Positions 53,378 to 63,817 of a DNA stretch of 64,000 nt are shown here, piece after piece. Source of the stretch: an uncultured Bacteroidota bacterium (GTDB taxonomy: Bacteria; Bacteroidota; Rhodothermia; Rhodothermales; Salinibacteraceae). Numbering within the stretch: the stretch's first letter is position 1; each line of letters starts with the position of its first letter. Both the position numbers and the translations under genes were made by a program. The notes below the pieces were generated by a model. The model was not told where the DNA came from. It searched no databases and saw only the letters and a program-made list of their open reading frames with translations. Location: positions 61,124-125,123 of the forward strand of contig CAJXLV010000005.1 in the NCBI GenBank assembly GCA_913056185.1, given 5' to 3'.

Positions 53378-56347
53378 ATGCCCTCTCTGCTCCCTGGCTC
53401 AGGGTTTTCCCGATGGCTTTTTGGAACCGCTTTTTTCCTCCTCGTTGTCCCCTTCTCGGCCACCGCCCAGGACACAGCCGTAGTCACCGGCACGGTGGTG
53501 GACGGCGCACAGGGCACGCCCCTGCCGGGCGCCAACGTGGCCTTTCGCACGGAGGAGACAGCCGCAATTGCCGGGGCCTCCACAGACGCTGACGGGTCGT
53601 TCCGAATTGAGGGCCTTGCCCCGGGGGCGTACACCGTCGAGGTTCGGTTCGTCGGGTACGAGGCCCGAACGGTCTCGGTAACGCTCACCGCAGGGAGCAC
53701 GCGCACGCTGGACGTGAAGCTGTCGCCGGCCACCCAGAGCCTCGAGACGATCGTCGTGTCCGCCTCCCGCCGGCAGGAGAAGATCTTGGATGCGCCCGCC
53801 TCCATCTCCGTCCTGCAGCCGGAGGAGATCCAGCGCGAGGTCAACACCTCCTCGATTGAAGCCATCCGGTCGGCCCCGGGCGTCGACATGGCACAGACCG
53901 GCATCGACCGGCGTGAGGTCGTGCTGCGCGGCTTCAACGAAGCGTTCAGCGGCTCCGCCTACGTGCTCACCGACTACCGCGAGGCGGCGGTGCCCTCGCT
54001 GGCCGTAAACCTCCACGCCATCATGCCCAACATGTCCACCGATATCGAACGGATGGAGGTGGTGCGCGGGCCCGGCTCGGCCCTCTACGGGCCCGGTGTG
54101 GACAGCGGCGTCATCCACTACTTCACCAAAGACCCCTTCCAGTACCCGGGCACGACGGTCTCCGTCGCGGGCGGCTCGCGCGAGTACTTCGCCGGGCAGT
54201 TTCGCAACGCCGGCACCTTTACCGACAACCTCGGCTACAAAGTCACCGGCCAGTACGCCCGCGCCGACGAATGGGGGCTCGATCCCAGCGACGCTCCCGA
54301 CGCCCGCGAGATTGGGCGGTACCGTGTCTACGAACAGCAGAGTCAGGTGCCCGACGGGCGCGACGTTCAGGAGGCCGACCTCGACGACGACGGTGATAAC
54401 GAATTTCAGCTGCGTCGCGAAGACCTCTACCAGAAGTTTAACGTCAACGGCCTGCTGCAGTACAAACCGGGCGACGCAACCACCCTCTCCCTCAACGGCG
54501 GCTACGCGGAGCTGACGGGCGTCGTGCAGTCCGGCATCGGCACGCTCCAGGCGGACGGGTTCGGGTACGCCTACGGGCAGCTTCGCGTCCAGTCCGGCGG
54601 GCTGTTCGGGCAGTTCTACCTCAACGCCAACAATTCCGGCACCGACACCTACGTCTACGGCTCCGGGGACCGCGTCATCGACGAGGGACTGCAGTGGAAC
54701 GGCCAGTTGCAGTACGATTTCGACCTCGCCTCGCTGGGCACGCAGATGGTGACGGGCGTCGACGCCGACATTGTGGTGCCCCGCACGGACGGGCGCATCG
54801 TGGGACGCAACGAGGGCAGCGACCGCATCGAGGCGTACGGCGGCTACGTGCAGACGACCACGGGCCTCACCGACCGGCTCGAACTGACCCTGGCCGGGCG
54901 GCTCGATTACAACAACGTCGTGGAGACCCTGCAGCTCTCCCCCCGCGCCGCACTGGTCTACAAGGCGACCCCGCAGAACACCGTCCGCGCCAGCTACAAC
55001 CGCTCCTTCTCCTCCCCGGGCACCAACTCGCTGTTCCTCGACATTGAGGCCCAACGACAAACGCTCGGCTCCACCCCCGAGGGAGAACCTCTCGACTTTG
55101 TGCTTCAAGGCCTCGGAGCGGCAGAGGGGTTCTCGTTCGAAAATTACAACCAGGACGGCACCGTTCGCTTCTCACTCCCCGTGCCAGGGTTTTTCAATCA
55201 GGCGGTTCGCATCAGCAGCCTGCCGTACTACCCGATGCACGCCGCCGTGGCAAGTCAGGCGCTGACGGACGAGGGGGGGTTTACCCCTCAAATCTCACAG
55301 CTGTTGTCCCAGAACGGCGTTCCGTCCTCCCAGCAGAACACGCTAGCAACCCTCTTCGGCTATCTGGCCCAGACCCCGGGCGTGCTGAGCGGCACGTCCG
55401 TGTCTCGCGCCTCGGTCCAGCTCGGCATTCCTGACGACAGCGACGACGGCTTCTCCCCCCAGGAAAACCCCGAGCGGGTGCCAAACATTCCGCCGCTCGA
55501 CCAGACGATCACTCAGACGTTTGAAGTAGGCTATAAGGGCGTGATCTCCGATCGCGTGATCCTCAACATTGACGGGTACTACGAGCGCAAGGAGGACTTT
55601 ATCGGTCCGCTCGTGGTCGAATCCCCCCTGGCGTACCTGCAGCAGCAGGGGCTTACCCAAGAAGGGGCTCAGGCACTCGGGACGGCGTTCGCCTCAACGA
55701 GCGACCCAACCGTCCAGAACCTTCTCGGTAATTTGCAGGCCGCCGGCCTATCCCCGCAAGACGTGGCGGGCCTCTTTGGCACAATCACCGGCACCGGCCT
55801 CAACAATACCCCCGCGGCCGTTGTCCAGCCGGACCAGCAGGTGCTGCCGGGCGGTGGGGGTGCGAATGCCGTAGGCGGCTTCCTCAGCTACCGCAACTTC
55901 GGAACGGTGGAGTACTGGGGCCTCGACGCCTCGGTGCAGGTGCAGGCCACCGATCAGCTCGACGCCTTCGCGAACGTGTCGATCGTCAGCGACGACTTTT
56001 TCGACAACGAGGAGCTCGACGAGGCGAACCAGGACCTGAGCGTGGCCCTCAATGCGCCCTCGTTCAAGGCGAAGGGCGGGGCCGACTACCGCTTCGACGA
56101 CCTGGGCCTGTCGGTGGGCGCCTCCGGCAACTACGTCGAGGGCTTCCCGGTGGAGACCGGCCCGTACGTGGGCGAAGTGGACAGCTACTTCCTCCTCGAC
56201 GCCCGCCTCGGGTACGATTTTTCGGCCATTCCGGGGCTGCGCGGCAACCTGACGGTCAAAAACGTCCTCAACAACGAGCACCGCGAGTTTGTGGGGGCGC
56301 CGGAGCTGGGACGCCTGATTATGGGCCGCCTCACCTATTCGCTATAG
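53378..56347 (+). CDS. TonB-dependent receptor with CarboxypepD_reg-like N-terminus
   Basis: Signal peptide; GTVVDGAQGTPLPGANVAF; plug domain VVLRGFNEAFSGSAYVLTDYRE, IERMEVVRGPGSALYGPG; terminal RLIMGRLTYSL. Confidence 0.94.
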   Translation: MPSLLPGSGFSRWLFGTAFFLLVVPFSATAQDTAVVTGTVVDGAQGTPLPGANVAFRTEETAAIAGASTDADGSFRIEGLAPGAYTVEVRFVGYEARTVSVTLTAGSTRTLDVKLSPATQSLETIVVSASRRQEKILDAPASISVLQPEEIQREVNTSSIEAIRSAPGVDMAQTGIDRREVVLRGFNEAFSGSAYVLTDYREAAVPSLAVNLHAIMPNMSTDIERMEVVRGPGSALYGPGVDSGVIHYFTKDPFQYPGTTVSVAGGSREYFAGQFRNAGTFTDNLGYKVTGQYARADEWGLDPSDAPDAREIGRYRVYEQQSQVPDGRDVQEADLDDDGDNEFQLRREDLYQKFNVNGLLQYKPGDATTLSLNGGYAELTGVVQSGIGTLQADGFGYAYGQLRVQSGGLFGQFYLNANNSGTDTYVYGSGDRVIDEGLQWNGQLQYDFDLASLGTQMVTGVDADIVVPRTDGRIVGRNEGSDRIEAYGGYVQTTTGLTDRLELTLAGRLDYNNVVETLQLSPRAALVYKATPQNTVRASYNRSFSSPGTNSLFLDIEAQRQTLGSTPEGEPLDFVLQGLGAAEGFSFENYNQDGTVRFSLPVPGFFNQAVRISSLPYYPMHAAVASQALTDEGGFTPQISQLLSQNGVPSSQQNTLATLFGYLAQTPGVLSGTSVSRASVQLGIPDDSDDGFSPQENPERVPNIPPLDQTITQTFEVGYKGVISDRVILNIDGYYERKEDFIGPLVVESPLAYLQQQGLTQEGAQALGTAFASTSDPTVQNLLGNLQAAGLSPQDVAGLFGTITGTGLNNTPAAVVQPDQQVLPGGGGANAVGGFLSYRNFGTVEYWGLDASVQVQATDQLDAFANVSIVSDDFFDNEELDEANQDLSVALNAPSFKAKGGADYRFDDLGLSVGASGNYVEGFPVETGPYVGEVDSYFLLDARLGYDFSAIPGLRGNLTVKNVLNNEHREFVGAPELGRLIMGRLTYSL

Positions 56348-56357
56348 CCAGCCACGG

Positions 56358-58004
56358 TCACTCCGGCACGCCCGGCTCCACCATCAACACCTCTTCGCGC
56401 TGTACCCGCACCACGCCCGGGTCGGCGCCTTTGGGGCTCGTGACGTACTTGCGCTCGGTCACCATCACGGGCGCCACGTCGCTGCCCTTGCTCTTGCTGT
56501 AGTGAGCAGCGATGGCCGCGGCGGTGTAGAGGCGGCGCTGGCCGGGCTCGGCGTCGCGGTTGGGGCGATGGAGCACGGTGTGCGCGCCCGGCACGCCCCG
56601 AGCGTGCAGCCAGAAGTCGTACGGCTGGCTGGCATGGAACGTGAGCTCGTGGTTCTGGCGCGCATTCTTGCCCACCCACACCTCAAAGCCGCCCCCAAGG
56701 TCAAATCGCCGAAACGGAAACGTGTCGACGTCTGCATCGGGCCGCTCCACAAATGGAGCCAGTGCGTCTTCGCGCTCGTCCCGGAAGGCCTTGATGCCGT
56801 CGAGCGTGTCGATCTGGCGGAGGGCCTGGAGGAGCGCCTCGGCCCGTTCGGCCCGCTCGATCGTGTCGTCCAGTCGGCCCTCCGCCTCCTCGCGGGAGCG
56901 GCGCGTGCTCCGGGCCCGGTCGTAGTAGCGTTCGGCGTTCTCGACGGGCGACTGGGCGGGGTCGAGCGGAATGGTGACGGGCGCCCCGTCCTCGAAGAGG
57001 TCGGGCACCTCGACCTCCTCCGCCCCGTCGGGCACCTGGTCCTGCTGGGCCATGAGGAGGTGGCCCCATCGCTCGTAGCGCCCGGCCCGGCTCTCGCTCT
57101 GAAGCTCCTCCACCATGCGCTCGGCGCTGCGGCGTTCGTGCGCGGCGGCCGATTCGAGGGCCTCCTCCAGCGGGTCGTAGAGGCGGTGGAAGTGCTGCTC
57201 CGCCAACCGTCGCCGCACGAAGTCGGCCACCGCGGCGTCCACCGTGTCGAAGCGCTCGGCGGGGGCGTCTTCGCGGTGACGCAGCGGGATGAGCGAGAAC
57301 GCGTCCGGGAACTGCCCCGCGCCGTAGAGTACGGGGGCCGGGTCCTGTAGCGCCTCGCGGAGGGCCATCGACGCCTCGAAGAGGGCCCGCCGCTCTTCTT
57401 TCGAACAGCCCTCGGGCGCATCGGTCGTGACGCCGGCGCGGTGCAGGGTCTCGCGCGCCAGGTCGCCCCCAAAGAGCGACACGGCCGACTGCACGGCCTG
57501 CCGCGTCTTGTTGCGGTTCGTCCGCCACCGATCCTCGAACTCGGCAAATGTCTCGGGCATCGGTGCCGGATACGGCTCCGGCGCCTCCGTTCCGGTGAGC
57601 GCGTCGTGCCGCTGGAAGGCGGCGACAATCGTGTCGTCGGGCGCTACGTGAAAGGCGTTGGCCCGCGCGCCGAAGAGCTGCCACAGGAGGCGCCCCCCGC
57701 CGCCCAACTCGATGGACACGAGCCGGTCGCGCTCCGCGATGGACACCCCCCGCACCGTGCGGCCCCGCGCGTCCTCAAAGAGGGTGGCGACGTTGCGGCG
57801 CGCCTTGTGGTAGCCGGGGCGGCGAAACAGGTACAGAAACGGCCGCTGCACCGAGCCGCGCACCATCCAGTCTTGCTCTGCCCCGCCCAGCACGACCGTC
57901 AGTTCGTTCTTGGTCTGCGAGTAGATGTCCCGAACCGTCGTGCCGTGCAGGTCGGGTCGCCACTCGCGGACGAGGGCGCGGAGCGTGTAGTAGTTGTTGA
58001 CCAC
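56358..58004 (-). CDS. NFACT/RqcH-like protein (fibronectin-binding A domain)
   Basis: NNYYTLRALVREWRPDLHGTTVRDIYSQ; NHELTFHASQPYDFWLHARGVPGAHTVLH; GTG start chosen from homology pattern. Confidence 0.88.
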   Translation of the reverse strand: MVNNYYTLRALVREWRPDLHGTTVRDIYSQTKNELTVVLGGAEQDWMVRGSVQRPFLYLFRRPGYHKARRNVATLFEDARGRTVRGVSIAERDRLVSIELGGGGRLLWQLFGARANAFHVAPDDTIVAAFQRHDALTGTEAPEPYPAPMPETFAEFEDRWRTNRNKTRQAVQSAVSLFGGDLARETLHRAGVTTDAPEGCSKEERRALFEASMALREALQDPAPVLYGAGQFPDAFSLIPLRHREDAPAERFDTVDAAVADFVRRRLAEQHFHRLYDPLEEALESAAAHERRSAERMVEELQSESRAGRYERWGHLLMAQQDQVPDGAEEVEVPDLFEDGAPVTIPLDPAQSPVENAERYYDRARSTRRSREEAEGRLDDTIERAERAEALLQALRQIDTLDGIKAFRDEREDALAPFVERPDADVDTFPFRRFDLGGGFEVWVGKNARQNHELTFHASQPYDFWLHARGVPGAHTVLHRPNRDAEPGQRRLYTAAAIAAHYSKSKGSDVAPVMVTERKYVTSPKGADPGVVRVQREEVLMVEPGVPE

Positions 58005-58177
58005 AAGAGGACATCCTAAATCTGTGAGGAACAGCGACTGAGGCCGGGTCGTCCTTTCGGCAAACGCGCTTCTCGCAACGGGCCCGGCCATTCCGTCGCA
58101 GCCTCTCTCCGCGGCCCCCGTTGCCCCAAGCACGAGATGCTCGTCCGCTTCTCTTCCAACTCTTTCCGTCTTTCGTC

Positions 58178-58951
58178 ATGGCTACGACCCCATTCAAAAA
58201 ACGATTCGACGCCCTCGTAAAAGAGGTGGGCTTTTCGCTCCTTCAACTCATCGAGCAAGGCCTGGTGCGCTACTCCCCACACGGGGATCCCACGTTCTTC
58301 GACACGCAGGACTTTCCGTGGACCGACCTTCTCGAAGAGCACTGGGCCCCCATCCGGGCCGAACTCGATGCGGTGCTGTCTCACCGCGACGCGCTGCCCA
58401 ACTTTCAGGACATCTCGGAGGACCAAACGGCCATCACGACCGACGACAACTGGAAGACCTTTTTCCTATACGGGTTTGGGCACAAGGCCGAAAAGAACTG
58501 CCGGCTCGTCCCGAAGACGACCGAGGTTGTGGAGCGGATTCCGGGCATGAAAACGGCCTTCTTCTCAATTCTGGCGCCCGGAAAGCACATTCCGGCCCAT
58601 CGCGGGCCGTACAAGGGCGTGATGCGAGCCCACCTGGGCCTAAAGGTTCCCGATGCAAAAGAGGACTGCCGCATCCGCGTGGGCGACGACATACGCCACT
58701 GGGAGGAAGGCGAGGTGTTGCTCTTCGACGACACCCACGACCATGAGGTATGGAACGACACCGACGAGACGCGGGTCGTGCTCTTTCTCGACGTGGTTCG
58801 CCCCTTCGTCCCCCCAGTGGACACTCTCAACCGGGCCCTCATCACGCTTATCAGCTACTCCCCCTTCGTGCAGAACGCCAAGGAGAACCAAGAGCAGTGG
58901 GCCGAGCGCATTCAGGCGGCGATGGACGAGAAGGCGCCGGTTGGCACGTAG
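58178..58951 (+). CDS. Aspartyl/asparaginyl beta-hydroxylase family protein
   Basis: FSILAPGKHIPAHRGPYKGVMRAHLGLKVP; DDTHDHEVWNDTDETRVVLFLDVVRP. Confidence 0.9.
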   Translation: MATTPFKKRFDALVKEVGFSLLQLIEQGLVRYSPHGDPTFFDTQDFPWTDLLEEHWAPIRAELDAVLSHRDALPNFQDISEDQTAITTDDNWKTFFLYGFGHKAEKNCRLVPKTTEVVERIPGMKTAFFSILAPGKHIPAHRGPYKGVMRAHLGLKVPDAKEDCRIRVGDDIRHWEEGEVLLFDDTHDHEVWNDTDETRVVLFLDVVRPFVPPVDTLNRALITLISYSPFVQNAKENQEQWAERIQAAMDEKAPVGT

Positions 58952-59069
58952 CCTGAGCGGCGGGCGACTGCGGCCTGCCAGGAGGCGTGCCCGCAGCCCC
59001 CTCTTCCATGCCGGCCACACCGTTGCGCATACAGAGCCCCGTGCCGTGCACGACCCCGCCCTCCGCGAC

Positions 59070-59837
59070 TCAGTTTCCTGAGATGAGGTCGCCCAGAATG
59101 CCGGTGCCGGCTGGCCCCTCGCTCTCGCCCCGGTTGGCAAACTCTCCCGCCACGATGCGGTCGGCCAGACGGGCGAACGGGAGGCTCTGCAGATACACCG
59201 TGCCCGGACCGGTGAGGGTGGCCAGAAAGATTCCCTCGCCGCCGAACAGGGCATTTTTAAAGCCGCCAACGAACTCGATGTCGTAGCCAACGCCGCTGGA
59301 AAATGCGGCGACGCAGCCCGTGTCTACGCGCAGCGTCTCGCCGGCGTCGAGCTCTCGCGTCACAACGGTGCCGCCCGCGTGGATAAACGTCCACCCCGCA
59401 CCCATGAGGCGCTGCAGGATGAAGCCTTCACCGCCGAACAACCCTGCCCCCAGGCGCTTCGTGAAGGCCACTTCAATTTCCACGTTGGCGTTGGCACAGA
59501 GAAACGCGTCCTTCTGGCACAAAATTTCGCCGCCGAAGTCGTCGAGCTGCACGGGGATGATCTTGCCAGGATAGGGCGCCGCAAATGCAACGTGGCTCTT
59601 GCCCCTGCCCTCGTGGACGAAGGTCGTAATGAAGAAGCTCTCGCCCGACACCATGCGCTTGAAGCCCTTAAAGAGGCCGCCTCCAGTGTCGGTCTGCATG
59701 CGGATGCCGTCATCCATGTAAATCATGGTTCCGGCCTCGGCACGCACGCCTTCTGCAGGGTCGAGCTCAACCTCCACGAGTTGCATGTCGTCGCCCACAA
59801 TGTCGTAGTCGATGCCGTCGGTGCGGATGGTGCTCAT
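59070..59837 (-). CDS. AIM24/TIGR00266 family protein
   Basis: YDIVGDDMQLVEVELDPAEGVRAEAGTMIYMDDGIRMQTDTGGGLFKGFKRMVSGESFFITTF. Confidence 0.92.
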   Translation of the reverse strand: MSTIRTDGIDYDIVGDDMQLVEVELDPAEGVRAEAGTMIYMDDGIRMQTDTGGGLFKGFKRMVSGESFFITTFVHEGRGKSHVAFAAPYPGKIIPVQLDDFGGEILCQKDAFLCANANVEIEVAFTKRLGAGLFGGEGFILQRLMGAGWTFIHAGGTVVTRELDAGETLRVDTGCVAAFSSGVGYDIEFVGGFKNALFGGEGIFLATLTGPGTVYLQSLPFARLADRIVAGEFANRGESEGPAGTGILGDLISGN

Positions 59838-60482
59838 GGGACCAAAGGGGTGGTGCGTGAGGGATGGCGTGTTGCGGGGCCACAGGAGGCCGCGGCGCGC
59901 CCGTGTCTGCGCTGTCCAACGCCAACATACAAAACGAAGAGGACGGAGGGAAGGGGACTCCGAAACCCTGGACGGGGTCGATGCGGAGCGGCAGCGGGGA
60001 AGGATCCTCCCTCTTCACTGTCTGTTTTTGCCGATCGCTGCTGTTCCCGAAGCCGCCGTGCGTGCGATGCTCGCACCTCAGCCCCGCGCAGAGATGCACC
60101 AGGAGCGGTGGCGGAAGAGCGTCGCCGATCCGTCCCTTCGTGATCTCTTCCACAAGGCTGCGCCCAACCGCCGCGGCCGGGCCCTGAGCCTCCCTAAAAC
60201 CGCCACGTCCGACAGCAGACACTCGCGCCCAGAGGCCTCGCTCCCTCTCCGATCCGGACGCCCCTAATCCGGAGCCCCCGTTCCAGCGTGGGCACTCCCT
60301 GTGAGCGGAGGGGCCGAAGCAGACCGACACGGCCTGTGGGCTCCTGACGACCGACCCGGAGAGATTGGGAGAACGGCGGAGGAGGGCGATCCGACGACGC
60401 TCGCTCCGGAAGCCTGCATCGTGGTGATGAGCAAGGCGCTTGTGGCGGACCCGACCGGTTCCGTAACCTGCCCTCGCCCAAC

Positions 60483-61114
60483 ATGACCCAGCCCGAGTAC
60501 ATCGCCGCCCTGCTCTCCATCATCGTCGGTCTCGGACTAACAGATCTGGCCCAAAGTCTTCGGGAGCTGGTCCGTCCCCGACGACGGGTGAACTGGCACT
60601 GGCTTCCCCTCCTCTGGGCCGCCACCGCGTTTCTCCTTGCCGTTCAGATTTGGTGGAACTCGTTCTCGTTTCTCACGGGAGCCCCCCGGCGTTTTTCATT
60701 GCGTATCTCTTGACGTTTCTGCTCCTGTACTTGGCCTGCGCATTCGCACTGCCGGATCCAGAGTGGGAAAAGTCCCGCACGGCGACAACCGTCGGGGAGG
60801 GCTCCGTCAAGACGTCCGCCACCCAGGCCCCGCTGGACTTAGAGGCGTTTTACTTCTCGGCCTCGCACCGGCGTTGGTTTTTCGGGGTATTTATTGCCTT
60901 CATCGTCATGAGTCAGGTCGGAAGTCAGACGGCCCGCGCACTCAGCGAAGGCTTCGGGGTGAACGAGCAGGAGTTTTTCACAAACGGCGTAGCGATCGCA
61001 TTTATCGGGACGCTCCTCGTGACCGATCGGTGGTGGGTTCACGTCTGCATTTCGGTGCCCTACTTTCTGGCAGTTGGCTGGACCACAACCAACAGCATTT
61101 TGGGATTCTTGTAG
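60483..61114 (+). pseudogene. Multi-TM membrane protein split by a -1 frameshift at a C6 tract (60682-60687)
   Basis: Frame 1 ...VQIWWNSFSFLTGAP and frame 2 PAFFIAYLLTFLLLYLACAF... form one continuous membrane protein if one C is added. Confidence 0.8.
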
Positions 61115-61159
61115 GGGCACGCCATCGTCGCTTCTCCGGCCTCAGGGCCCAGGGACGAA

Positions 61160-63817
61160 TCACGCCGACTCGGCGGCAAGCACGGCTTCGGCCGCGGGGG
61201 AACGCAGGTTGTACTGGTTGCTCATGCTCGCCCCGTAGGCCCCCACCGTGGCCACGAGCAGCGTGTCGCCCGGCTCGGTGGGCGGCAGGCGGCGGTCGTG
61301 GCCCAGCACGTCGCCGGTTTCGCAGATGGGCCCCACCACATCGGCAGTCATCGTCGGCGCGTCGTCGAGGCGGCTCAGGTTGACAATGTTGTGGTGGGCG
61401 CCGTAGAGGGCGGGGCGGAGGAGGCTGTTCATGCCGGTGTTGAGGCCCACGTAGCGGACGTCCCCCTTCGTTTTGGTCTGCGTCACGCGGGCCAGGAGCA
61501 CCCCGGCCTCTGCCACCAGGTACCGACCCGGCTCCATCCAGAGCTCGTACTGCGGGTGCTGCGCGGCGGCGTCGCCAAGGGCCGTCTCGATGGCACGCAG
61601 GTCGAGCGTGCGCGCCCCCGATGGACCGCCAACGGCCAGGCCGCCTCCAACATTGATCGCGTGAACCTCCGGGAAGTCGGCCGCAAGACGGGCCAGGACG
61701 TGCAACAGATCAGCCCACGTCTGCTCTTCTTCGACCCCGCTCCCCACGTGCGCGTGCAGTCCCACGACCGTCGCCCCAGCGCGCTCCACCGCCGTCTGCA
61801 GTCGGTCCAGCCGGGCAGGCACCACGCCGAACTTGGACTCTGCGCCGGCCGTTCGCACCTTTTCATGGTGCCCGTGCCCCTCGCCCGGGTCCACGCGGAC
61901 GAAGATCTCCTCGCCGCCGAAAAGGTCCGGATGGGCGGCCAGGGGTTGCTCATTGTCGACGGTAACGTGGACGCCGTGCTCGAAGGCCTCGGCGTACTCG
62001 TGGGGCGCGGCAAAGTTGGGCTGGAACAGGACGCGGTCGGGATCGAGGGCCGGAAGGGCCTCAAAGACGCGCCGGACTTCCCCGAGTGAGACGCACTCGA
62101 AGCCGATGCCGTACCGCGCCAGGAGCCGAAGCACTTCGGGGTGCGGGTTGGCCTTCACTGCGTAGAAGGCCCGGTCGACGGGGTCGAGCGCGCGGATCTC
62201 TCGGCTTCGCTCCCGAATGGTCGGCGCATTGTAGACGTAGCGGGGGGCTTCCGCGTCGGCGAGGGCAAGGAGCGCATCCTGGCGGGCGTGCCACCACGGC
62301 GTCCTGGCTGAGCTGGCTTCCGTGACAGGCGCCCCCTTTGCCTGCGGGGGGGCGGCCTGTGCGGGGGCCAGGGCATCCCAGCGCGGCCCAAAGGCCTCGC
62401 CCCGCACCTGCCCCCCAAAAAACTGGGCGTGCAGTTCGCGCACGAGGCCGGGCGCCTGCTCCTCCTCCACCACAAAACTCATGTTGAGGTCGCTGGCGGC
62501 CTGCGTGACCAGGTGCACCGTTTGCTCCTCGAACACTTCCAGGGCGGGCCCCAGCTCGCCCAGGAGCGACCGCAGGCGCCGTCCTACCAGGCTCACGATG
62601 GCGCACGAGCGAATCAGCTCCGCGTCGCAGTAGCGGCGCAAGCCCTGCAGCAGGCGGTCGAGCACGGCCGGGTCGAGGGCGTTGGCCATGGGGTCGAGCG
62701 TCACCGTTACGTTCGCCTCCGAGGTGGCCACGAGGTCGACCGACAGCCCGTGGTGCTTAAACACCTGAAAGACATCGGCCAGGAAGCCCACCTCCTGCCA
62801 CATGCCAAGCGTGTCCATGCGAACGGCCGTGATGCCGGTCTTGGCCGAGATGGCCTTCACCTGAGGACTCGTGTCCCCGTGCGGGGCAGCGGCGACCGTC
62901 GTTCCCTCCAGCGAGGGATCGTCGGTGGAGCGGACATAGAGAGGGATGGCGTGGTCGCGCACGGGATCGAGGCAGCGCGGGTGCAGCACGCGCCCCCCCA
63001 TCGTGGCCAGCTCCTGGGCCTCGTCGTAGCCGAGGCGGCGCAGCAGCCGGGCCGAAGAAACCGTGCGGGGATCGGCGGTAAAAAGCCCGGGCACGTCCGT
63101 CCAGACCTCGAGGCGGTCCGCCTCCAGCTTTGCCGCGAAGTGAGCGGCAGAGGTGTCCGAGCCGCCACGGCCCAGCAGCACCGTTTCGCCGAGGGCATTG
63201 CTCGCGATGAAGCCCTGCGTGAGGCACACCGCCTCGGGGGCGTCGGCGAGATGGGCCTGCAGGCCTCGGTCCGGCGGGGCTGTACAGGTGGCCGCGAGGT
63301 ACTGGCGGCGGGGAGGCGCGTGCGGAACCTCGGTGGCGCGCAAAAACTGGCGGGCATCGAGCCACTGAACCGGCACGCCCCGTTCCGAGAGCGCTGCGGC
63401 GCCGAGGCGGCTCGAAAGCAGCTCACCGGCCGACAGAATGGCCGCCTGCTGGGCCGGCGTGGGGCCGTCCTCACCTGCGGTGCTCTCCCGAACCTGTTGC
63501 GCCAGCCGCTCGAACGGAGCCCCCAGCACCTCGTCGGCCGAGACGCCGAGCGCATTGGCCAAGGCCCAGTGACGATCGTGGAGGGCTTGCAGCGTGGCGT
63601 CCCGGTGAGAGGCAGGCGGCGGCTCCCCCGCAGATGCCCCACAGAGTGCCTCCAACTGGTCCGATACGCCCGCCAGCGCCGAGCACACGAGGAAGGGACG
63701 CCGCCCCGCCGCCCGATGCTCGGCCACCACCTCAGCGATGGTGGCCCAGTCGGCTGCGCTCGAGACGCTGGTGCCGCCGAACTTGGCGACGACCCAGGAC
63801 GTGGGCGATGAAGGCAT
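61160..63817 (-). CDS. lysAC: Bifunctional aspartate kinase / diaminopimelate decarboxylase
   Basis: N-terminal VVAKFGGTSVSSAADW (aspartokinase) and ACT-like region; C-terminal FYAVKANPHPEVLRLLARYGIGFECVSLGEVRRV and GPICETGDVLGHDRRLP (DAP decarboxylase). Confidence 0.94.
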   Translation of the reverse strand: MPSSPTSWVVAKFGGTSVSSAADWATIAEVVAEHRAAGRRPFLVCSALAGVSDQLEALCGASAGEPPPASHRDATLQALHDRHWALANALGVSADEVLGAPFERLAQQVRESTAGEDGPTPAQQAAILSAGELLSSRLGAAALSERGVPVQWLDARQFLRATEVPHAPPRRQYLAATCTAPPDRGLQAHLADAPEAVCLTQGFIASNALGETVLLGRGGSDTSAAHFAAKLEADRLEVWTDVPGLFTADPRTVSSARLLRRLGYDEAQELATMGGRVLHPRCLDPVRDHAIPLYVRSTDDPSLEGTTVAAAPHGDTSPQVKAISAKTGITAVRMDTLGMWQEVGFLADVFQVFKHHGLSVDLVATSEANVTVTLDPMANALDPAVLDRLLQGLRRYCDAELIRSCAIVSLVGRRLRSLLGELGPALEVFEEQTVHLVTQAASDLNMSFVVEEEQAPGLVRELHAQFFGGQVRGEAFGPRWDALAPAQAAPPQAKGAPVTEASSARTPWWHARQDALLALADAEAPRYVYNAPTIRERSREIRALDPVDRAFYAVKANPHPEVLRLLARYGIGFECVSLGEVRRVFEALPALDPDRVLFQPNFAAPHEYAEAFEHGVHVTVDNEQPLAAHPDLFGGEEIFVRVDPGEGHGHHEKVRTAGAESKFGVVPARLDRLQTAVERAGATVVGLHAHVGSGVEEEQTWADLLHVLARLAADFPEVHAINVGGGLAVGGPSGARTLDLRAIETALGDAAAQHPQYELWMEPGRYLVAEAGVLLARVTQTKTKGDVRYVGLNTGMNSLLRPALYGAHHNIVNLSRLDDAPTMTADVVGPICETGDVLGHDRRLPPTEPGDTLLVATVGAYGASMSNQYNLRSPAAEAVLAAESA

